Shown here one piece after another: positions 56,721 to 64,000 of a DNA stretch of 64,000 bases; the stretch's first letter is position 1; each line of letters starts with the position of its first letter. Made by a program: the position numbers and the translations under genes. Below the pieces are notes generated by a model that was given only the letters and a program-made list of their open reading frames with translations, ran no database searches and had not been told where the DNA came from. The DNA comes from Datura wrightii (lineage: Eukaryota; Streptophyta; Magnoliopsida; Solanales; Solanaceae), in NCBI GenBank assembly GCA_035772735.1, contig JASDFA010000001.1, positions 79,200,001 through 79,264,000 of the forward strand, read 5' to 3'.

Positions 56721-58180
56721 GGTACCTGTGAGTTTTTCACACCACTTGATGGTTTTTGTTACCGTGTTTCTTTTCCATAAGGTGTGCTATCTAGTAGAAC
56801 TGACATGTTTAGGTGGTCTGTGAATTTGTTTTGTTATTTGGTCAGTAAAAGAAAATTTGGGGAAATTAGAGTAGTCGTTGAAAATAGACTCTTTTTTGTT
56901 AAAAGTATTGGAAAATAGAGACCCTAACAATCTTTTGATGCTTCATGTGCGTATTTTTGTAACATATTGACCTTGTTGGATATGTGCTTGACATTACTTG
57001 TATAATGATATGAAAACTGTTCTTAAGCTAAAGCATACTCTGATAATTAGTCGCTGATAGTGTAAATTGGTGCCAAGTGTGTGTGAGCTGAATTGTTGTT
57101 GTTCTTACATTATGCATGCATCTATAACTTGCTTGGTATATCATTCTAAGGTTGTAGGGCAACTAACTGGGAAAGGACCATAGTCCATCTTTTTTAATTA
57201 GTCCACTGAGCCTATATGACTACCCAATAATGTGAATAATCCCTTGATCCTTGATTTTTAGCCTAATTTACCCATTCATTTAATTAACCTATTTGTCTGC
57301 CTATATTTTTTTATAATGAACCTGGTTTGGCCTTGGTCCCTCCTTGCATATTGTGTACCTCAAATTAGGCAAATCTCCTAAGTTGAGGATGGCTATAGTA
57401 GGGGTGCATAAAAAGTTGGGGTGTGAAAAGTAGAATCTGATGGTTGAAAAGAAGCAGGTGTAATGTGGTTGATAAAAAGAAAAGAAAAGAAAAACTTAGT
57501 TCTAGTGAAAAAGGAAAAGACAAGAAAATAAAAACAATGACATCTTGATGAGGAAAAAGAGAATCAAAATGAAGACCACACCTATGATTTAAAAAGAGAG
57601 ATGAATAGAGGAGAATAAAGGAGAGAAAATAAGAGTGGAGCAAGAGAAATAGTGTAGCGCCAAGGAGGGTCAAGTCACTTTATCCATATGTACCATATCC
57701 GTCCCCAAGCCTACATTACAAGCTAAGAAAGTCCTATAGTGATCCTAATCAAGTGTCCGAAGAATCTGAAACAATGATAATAAGGGCAAGCTTATGGTAT
57801 TGCATGTGTATGTTACAAATGTTTTTGTGAGAGTGAGTGTTTTGTTCTAGTCCCCATGTAAATAACGTTGTATGTGAGTTAGGATTTCTTTGTGGAAGGG
57901 CACCAGAAAATCACTATTGATGGCTAGTTGTTAGGATGGCAGCTCTTGGTGTATGCAAAGTACTATATTGATATTATAATGTTATCCTTATATCCTCGTG
58001 AGTCAATAGGTTTAGTGAGTGTCAAATGTTCATGTTCTATTTGTAAAAAGGGGAGTTGTAAGGGTGAAACAATTTGTTTTGAGCATAACGATTTTTGTAG
58101 TTTATCCTAAGTTTCTTTTACTTTAATGTGGTGTTTTGTGTATTTCTTGAGGACAAGAAAAAAATCTAAGTTTAGGGTGT
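56721..58180 (+). other. Athila/Tat element H-type 3' non-coding region
   Basis: No coding domain is recognised. From about 57140 it has the landmarks of the internal 3' region seen in B, C, D and J: a TCCACTGAGCCTATATG block (57203), GGGCAAGCTTATGGTATTGC (57784) with GTGAGAGTGAG, and the terminal GAGGACAAGAAAAAAATC with TAAGTTTAGGGTGT right before an LTR. The left border is uncertain. Confidence 0.6.
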
Positions 58181-58446
58181 TGATGCGCTGACATTTGACG
58201 GCACATTTGATGCTTTTAACTACGAATAAATTCAAATTCTTAAGAAACTTTTGTTAGATTTGATTGTTTTGTGTCTATTGTACAAGAAAATAAATCAAAG
58301 CATGAGATGGGTGTGAAACAGGCTGAGAAGACCACCTAACGGCCTATCAACCCTATGATGGGCCACCACCTCTATCGTTGAGCTTAAACATATCAGCCTT
58401 CTGAGACTTTGCAACTGACAGGAACTCTGACGAGCCATCAATAGTG

Positions 58447-58459
58447 TGACGGACCGTCA
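58447..58459. repeat. Palindrome TGACGGACCGTCA in the H LTR
   Basis: Perfect 6-bp arms around A. It is the clearest of several related GACGG-CCATCA repeats upstream of the TATA box. Confidence 0.85.
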
Positions 58460-58703
58460 TTTTCATCATTAGGATTAATCAAAAACTGACCAAAAAGTGT
58501 GAAACTTGATGACCATAATTATGAATCATCGACTAGATGAATGACCATCAAGCTTGGCGTCATAAATGTACATAATGGAGAATTCATTGGATAAGAAGTA
58601 ATGATCCATGTGACGGACCATCACTTTGTCGATGGAGCGTCAACTTGGGTGTCACATGAGAAGCGGGACTCCAATTTTTAGTGAAATTTTGAATTATTCT
58701 AGG

Positions 58704-58711
58704 CTATAAAT
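58704..58711 (+). promoter_or_regulatory. TATA box in the H LTR
   Basis: TATAAATA in GGCTATAAATAGCAG, about 75 bp after the last TGACGG-type repeat. Confidence 0.7.
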
Positions 58712-59610
58712 AGCAGTTTCTAGGTTTATTTTCGATATTATACATTTGTGAGAGAAAAATACACGAACTTGTATGTTTCTTTTGAAAGATCTTGAAGAAT
58801 TATTGTGAGTTACTGGGATTATTATCAAGGTTTCATCTATTCTGTATAAGTTGAATCTTCTTTAATAAATATGATTTCTGTTGTGACATCAATGATCATG
58901 GGTGGCTAATTTCTATTACTAGGGTTGTGTGATTCATGGTAGATTGGCAAAATTATGGTGATTGATGTGTGGATGAGTTTAGCGTAATCGAGTGTATTAT
59001 CAATTCTTTCGTTTTGAATGATTTCTAATGGTTGCAAACATTAGCATAAACCCTAGGTTTAACTTTCTTGAGTGACATGTATAAATCTGGATAAAAATAA
59101 TTGATAATAGGGATTCAAGGTGTTAACCTCTGACTGATGATTAATACTGTAATGAGATTAATCAACTTAGGTTAATTATAAAAGTTGTTTGTTCATCACT
59201 CTTAGTTTGAGAATGTAAGAGTGATATCTATCTGAATAGGTTGAGAAATGTTTGGATGGGATAATTGAGTAAATAACATGCACACATAGCATTAAACTTG
59301 TCCTCTGCAGTCAAGCACCGAATGTTGTTAAGAAAACATGATGATCATAACCCTAGATTAATTTCTTCTAGGATTCAATAGTAACAAATCGTAGTTGGTG
59401 TTTGTTGCTTTTGAATGATAATGAAACATAAACAATATTCCCAAACCCCTAGTTTCATGGGAATAATTGACTAAAAGCGAATACTTACATAAGACTTAGT
59501 TTTCACCATATTTTCTGTGGGATTCGAGCCCAACCTTGTTGGATACTATATTTGGCAACGATCATATTATACTTCTTATCATAGAGGTGTAATTTGGGCA
59601 TATCAAATTT

Positions 59611-59628
59611 TGGCACCGTTGCGGGGGA
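59611..59628 (+). other. Primer-binding site of element H
   Basis: TGGCACCGTTGCGGGGGA, 16 of 18 matches to the Asp-tRNA-type site, five bases after the LTR. Confidence 0.88.
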
Positions 59629-59731
59629 GTATGGTCTTAGATTAAGTCAAGTGAATTTATTTGACTCTTAGTCTTATTTCCTCATTTACTTTTATTTGTT
59701 GTTTCTTTTTATACAGGGTACAGGTCAGTGC

Positions 59732-61460
59732 ATGCCAACTACCTGAAGTAGTGGGGAACCGTTAACTCCTTACAATCCTAAAATAGAGAGAACTTTGAGG
59801 AGAGCTATAAATACATCTGAGCATGAGGCCGCAAGGTTACAACAGCTTGCTAACACTCAAGCTAGGGGAAACAATCAACATGCACCTAACAAAGAGAATG
59901 ATGATATTGTTAGGGATGAACTGAATGAACAAAATGTTGAGAATGTAGCCCATGGATATCATTGTCATCCCTAGAGAGATAGGGGACAACATTGGCAAGC
60001 GATTCCATTTGATTATGAAGAGGAAGACGATGTTAGCTTGGATGGAGTTGGTGCTACTGGGGCCATTGTCCCTCCACCACTAGCTTTAGGAGCTGAATTG
60101 AACATCACAAGCGCTATGGTCTAGTTGTTGAATTTGAAAGGCTTATTTAGAGGAGTGGATGGTGATTATCCTAACATGCATTTAATGAATTTTGTGGGAA
60201 TCTGTAAATAATTGGAGCTGCTAGGGGTTAGTCAAAATGCTATTCGGTTGAGGTTGTTTCTATTGTTGCTATCTGGGGAGGCAATAATATGACTGAATGA
60301 GTTGTCACATGACTCAATCATGAATTGAAAAGAGCTGAAAGATGCTTTCCTTGAGAGATTCTTTCCACCTTCTAGAATGCTATAGTGGAGAGATGGGATA
60401 AATAATTTCAGGCAGCTATCCAATGAGACATTGCATGAAGCATGGCTGTGATTCATCAAGAAACTCAAGCAGTGCCTCATAAGTTATCTTATGAGCATCT
60501 GATTGAGACTTTTTACAGATCTCTAAAAAGCCGATCACTGATACTGTGACTGGAGGGTCGTTCATATCACGAACCTACACTGAGGTAGTAGCTATATTGG
60601 ATAGAGTCATAACACTAACAGGGCTTGGCATACTAGGACTTTGAAGTCTCTAGTAACTCCTATTCAGCTGGGTTAACTACAGAGTAGCGCAGAAGGAAGA
60701 AGAGAGACACCAAGATATGGTGCATCTGAAAACCTAGCTAGAGTTGATTACTAAACATTTGCTTGCAGGTGGTTCTGAGAAAATGAATGCTCTGGGCAAG
60801 GCTGCCAGGCAAGAAGAGCATGAATCGGACTCTGTGGAAGAAGCTAAGTATCTAAATAACATGGGTGGTTTTCGAGCCAATGGACAAGGAAACCAAGGTT
60901 AGAACTATCTGAAGGATAATTATTAAGATAGTGTTGGTTATAGAGATCGAGAACAGGGCAGCTAGAAGAACAAAGAAAGCTACATGAATTATCGTAGTGG
61001 GTTATCTGTGCCTCCTGGAACCGTGAGAAAAATAATAATGATGTAGGAAGTTCTAAGATGGAAGAAATGTTGGCTAAGGTATTGCAAAGAGTAGAATCTA
61101 CTGACTCTAGAGTCAACGAGATGAAGAATTACCTCTCCAACATGGGTCAACTTGTAGACTTACACTCCACCGCCATTAAATAGCTGGAGTACCAAATGGG
61201 GCAAGTCTCTACAACCCTTAATTAGTGGAAGAGTGTTGCCTTGTTGAGTGATACAATGCAAAATCCAAGGAAGGATGGTCGCTTCATGGACACTACAACA
61301 AGAAGTGATAGGAGGTTGGCTGAAACCACTCCTATTAGTGCATAACAAGCTGAGGAGTTAGCTGTAGAAACAAAACATGCAGCTGAAGATGAGGTGTAGT
61401 AGATAGATTCGACTAAGTCTGCAGAGCCGATAGTTACAGAGAATAGTTATGGAGATGAAG
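59732..61460 (+). pseudogene. gag: Element H gag
   Basis: ATG at 59732 (MPTT, then TGA). It then reads PYNPKIERTLRRAI, EAARLQQLANTQARG, ALGAELNITSAMV, VGICKXLELLGVSQNAIRLR, LSGEAII, KDAFLERFFPPSRML, NETLHEAWL and the C-terminal coiled stretch MEEMLAKVLQRVESTDSRVN, EYQMGQVSTTLN and TTTRSDRRLAE. This is the Gag of an Athila/Tat element of a family different from C and D. Many stops (for example 59744, 59972, 60122) and several frameshifts near 60450-60960 make it dead. The frame is interrupted at 61460 by a solo LTR and goes on at 63555. Confidence 0.88.
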
Positions 61461-63554
61461 TATGACGACCCGAACATAAACGCGGATCGTATACACGGGA
61501 CAAGGAGCCTCGAGGGACCCCAAGTTGACCCATGGCATGAGCATACATCTAATCCCAATCACATGAGAGGAAAACTTAGCATAAAAAGAACATAATCATG
61601 ACATAATAGAAGGAGAAGCAAAACTAGACTCATATAATATGGATGATTACAACTTGTAGTCTAATAAGCCTCTAATCATCAAAAGACGGGTTGACGGGAC
61701 AAATCCCCAACTAACCCAACAATCTTGAAACCGAAAGAACAACATAGAGTCTCAATACATAGCCCTAGGAACGTGAGGACTCACCATGTATGCTGAGAAT
61801 AACTTCGAGATAATCTATGGGTGAGGGTGAGCCTGAGAGCTGGGGCCTGTATTATAAAATGATACAACATAGGAAGTATGCGGTCAGTATATGGAATGTA
61901 CTGAGTATGCAAGGTAAGTAAAACTGACAGTTAAAACATCTATAAAATTCATAAATGATTATAAGAGTAGGACATCATGCTCATATCGTAAATCATCATA
62001 ACATGTTATAAGACTCAAGGTTTTCAAAATGTTTGTAACATAACATAATCATGATCATAATAAAAGAGTATTACTTAAAATGACTTGAGCCAACATACAT
62101 AATCATAACATGCATAAATCATGAGGAACAATGGTAGATTCTATTAACCGACATACCCCATATGAGCACACATAAAGCCCGACTTGTAACCCTAATCGAG
62201 AGGGTGTTGGTACCTTGCGAAGGGTCTAACCATGAGAGTGTGATCTCACCATGAAAAGGGTCGTTTAGGCCCGGAACATTCCCATAGGAGGTCCCAAAAA
62301 ACCTACGGTGACATGTAGTTTATGAGATCCGGGGCAGAACCTAGGCCCCGAACCTACTCGGTGTTCGATACTACTCCCAAAACATATATAGTGCTCATAG
62401 TATAACATGCATGGATTCATGGTCTAGTTAAATCATGATAATCATAAACATGCTTGAACATACGTGAACTAGCCATGACACGAGGCCCGTGAGTCGGCCA
62501 AAAACATAATTCATACTTCATAAGATTCATACGTACTTGTAGATCATGCATATAGCCTGAATTTCATAAAAATCATAAGGGATAACATAATAAATTCATG
62601 ATTTAAACCATAATTTGTGTTGGGCTTATAGTAATCATAAATGGGTGAATAGATCATAAATCGATTCATCACGGGGCATGCATAATTAGGCTTAAAGACA
62701 TAGTACTCGAAATCGATGAAATTAGAAATGATTTAAATAATAAAAACTGATTAAAACCCATAGATTTTAAAATCACAAAACCCTAATAAAATTATTAGAA
62801 TTTAAGTAAACCAAATTCAAAACCCCATGAGTTTTTTTTATTGAAATCTTTGTAAGAATCCAAGAGGAGGTACATGGGCGTGGAAGAAATCACCCATTGA
62901 TAGCCTTATATACCTGGGATATCTGATTCTTAGCTTTCCTTGATTACCCATGAATGAAATTGGAAAAATTGAAGAGAAGATCCTAGAATCTCCCTTGATT
63001 GCCTCTCACTATTCTTGCATGCATGAATAAAGAGAAAACTGAACTTAACCCCTTTAAATTTCCCTATTCATAACCCAAAACGTCGTAGTTTATGCCTTAG
63101 GATCTTAGAAAATTATGAAAAGACCCTTACTATTTTGTAGAAAATAACTGTCAGGTGACCCTAACGGGTGACCTGACGACTCGTTACATGGCCAAACAAT
63201 CCGTCACCTTTCTTGTTAGGTACACTGTCTTAACTGATCACTGGGGGTCCTAACGGACGACATAACGACTCATTACAAGTGCACTACCTAGCCTTTTCTA
63301 TATTTCTTATACCTCCTCCCCAAGGATGACCTAACGACTTGTGGTGTCTGACCACAAGGTTGTCCCCAAGCCTGTGGGGACTCCTTTTTTCCTCAATCTT
63401 TTCCCATTCTCCCAGGCCTCCCCATCAGTCACATGACAACTTGTGGGCTCTCCTCACGAGTCGTCCAATGACTCATCCTGTTCCTGCAACCCAGATTTTC
63501 AATTTTTCCCATTTCAACTCCCTGTTCCGATCTTTGAGTTCCCCGGGTATTACA
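61461..63554 (-). mobile_element. Tekay solo LTR inside element H
   Basis: On the minus strand: TGTAATACCCGGG at 63554 to TTCGGGTCGTCATA at 61461, 2094 bp, with a perfect TSD TGAAG (61456-61460, 63555-63559). No internal domain is present. It holds the conserved stem-loop at 61848-61866 and CGACTCGTTA-type motifs at 63150-63470. Confidence 0.92.
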
Positions 63555-64000
63555 TGAAGGTAAAGCAAAAAGAAAGGAGGTGGTAAAGCCGTTGACTCAA
63601 ATTCCTAGACCCCTACGTCCATCTCCTAGAGGACAAAAAAGAAGGTGGAAGATGGAAAATTTCATAAATTTATTTCCATATTCAAGCAGCTGTCAGTCAA
63701 TATTCCATTAGTGGAAGCCCTTGTGCAGATGCTAGGGTATGCCAAGTTCATGAAGGACTTGGCCACAAAGAAGAGGACTATCAGTTATGAGCCGATGGAC
63801 AATATTCATCATTGTAATGTGATCTCTTTGCGCTCATTGGTTCAGAATATAAAGGACTTTGGGGCATTCACAATCCCATGTACCATTGGCTCATTCAATT
63901 TTGCCAAAGCTTTATGTGATTTGGGCGCCATCATCAATCTGATGCCGCTAATAATATACAAACAGTTGGGCTTGAGAGCCTCCAAATCGACTACTATAAG
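63555..64000 (+). pseudogene. pol: Element H protease region (runs off the window)
   Basis: Follows the TSD copy. After the Pro-rich linker comes KVEDGKFHKFISIFKQLSVN, then IPLVEALVQMLGYAKFMKDL, DFGAFTIPCTIGSFNFAKAL and the active-site block CDLGAIINLMP with Asp intact, then IYKQLGLRAS up to the window end. The linker needs a frame change near 63625. RT would lie beyond base 64000. Confidence 0.9.

Larger units (their letters stand above)
58181..59605 (+). repeat. LTR of Athila/Tat element H
   Basis: TGATGCGCTG to GGCATATCA, 1425 bp, followed by a primer site. It has a weak terminal hairpin (TGCGCTG/CGGCACA), repeats around TGACGGACCGTCA (58447-58459, diverged copies near 58330, 58430 and 58613), and TATAAATA at 58704-58711. 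It lies between a 3' internal region and a 5' internal region. Confidence 0.85.

Noticed and set aside
57365..57673. 102-codon open frame, Leu/Phe/Ser-rich, minus strand
   Set aside because: Antisense of a purine-rich stretch of AAAAGA repeats in the H-type 3' region; low complexity explains the composition.

Overview
This is a stretch of plant nuclear heterochromatin made almost entirely of nested LTR retrotransposons. I find no host protein gene, tRNA, rRNA or CRISPR array. Two Ty3/gypsy lineages alternate. (1) Tekay/Del-like chromoviruses: LTRs of about 2.1-2.3 kb starting TGTAAT and ending GTGACA, initiator-Met-type primer site TGGTATCAGAGC, and a chromodomain after integrase. (2) Athila/Tat-like elements: LTRs of about 1.2-1.5 kb starting TGAT, Asp-tRNA-type primer site, DLGAS-type protease, and an extra ORF after integrase with an acidic tail. 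The Tekay polyprotein resembles elements I know from Solanaceae (pepper, tomato, potato, tobacco), so a solanaceous genome is likely but not proven.

Layout. 1-7993: 3' half of Tekay element A (+), with a related solo LTR (357-2598) inserted in its pol. 7994-10077: 3' end of Athila/Tat element J (+). 10078-11685 and 56280-~56720: remnants of an old minus-strand element G. Between them is a nest whose borders are mostly proven by 5-bp target-site duplications (TSDs). Athila/Tat B (-, 11686-56274, TSD GAACT/AAACT) contains Tekay E (+, 17271-~55267). E contains Tekay F (-, 20317-52065, TSD CATGC). F contains Athila-like D (+, 28355-50607, TSD CATAT). D contains its relative C (-, 33996-43717, TSD GCCGT). 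The insertion order is therefore G, B, E, F, D, C. A large deletion at ~55268 removed the 3' end of E and most of B. 56721-64000: an Athila/Tat element H (+) whose LTR lies between a 3' internal region and a 5' internal region, with a Tekay solo LTR (61461-63554, TSD TGAAG) in its gag-pol.

How the parts work together. D carries gag, protease, reverse transcriptase, RNase H, integrase and the post-pol ORF, but has many stops and an Asp-to-Asn change at the protease active site. C has near-identical 1414-bp LTRs (about 2.7% different by hand count). It keeps gag, protease and the post-pol ORF but has lost RT, RNase H and the integrase core in one in-frame deletion, so it would need proteins from a relative.

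The most interesting signals are structural. Each Athila/Tat LTR family starts, just after TGAT, with a short hairpin whose stem sequence differs between families. Family-specific inverted-repeat arrays lie just upstream of TATA boxes. In C and D the same 12-bp inverted-repeat module recurs inside the element, upstream of the post-pol ORF. C inside D forms a multi-kilobase inverted repeat that could yield double-stranded RNA.
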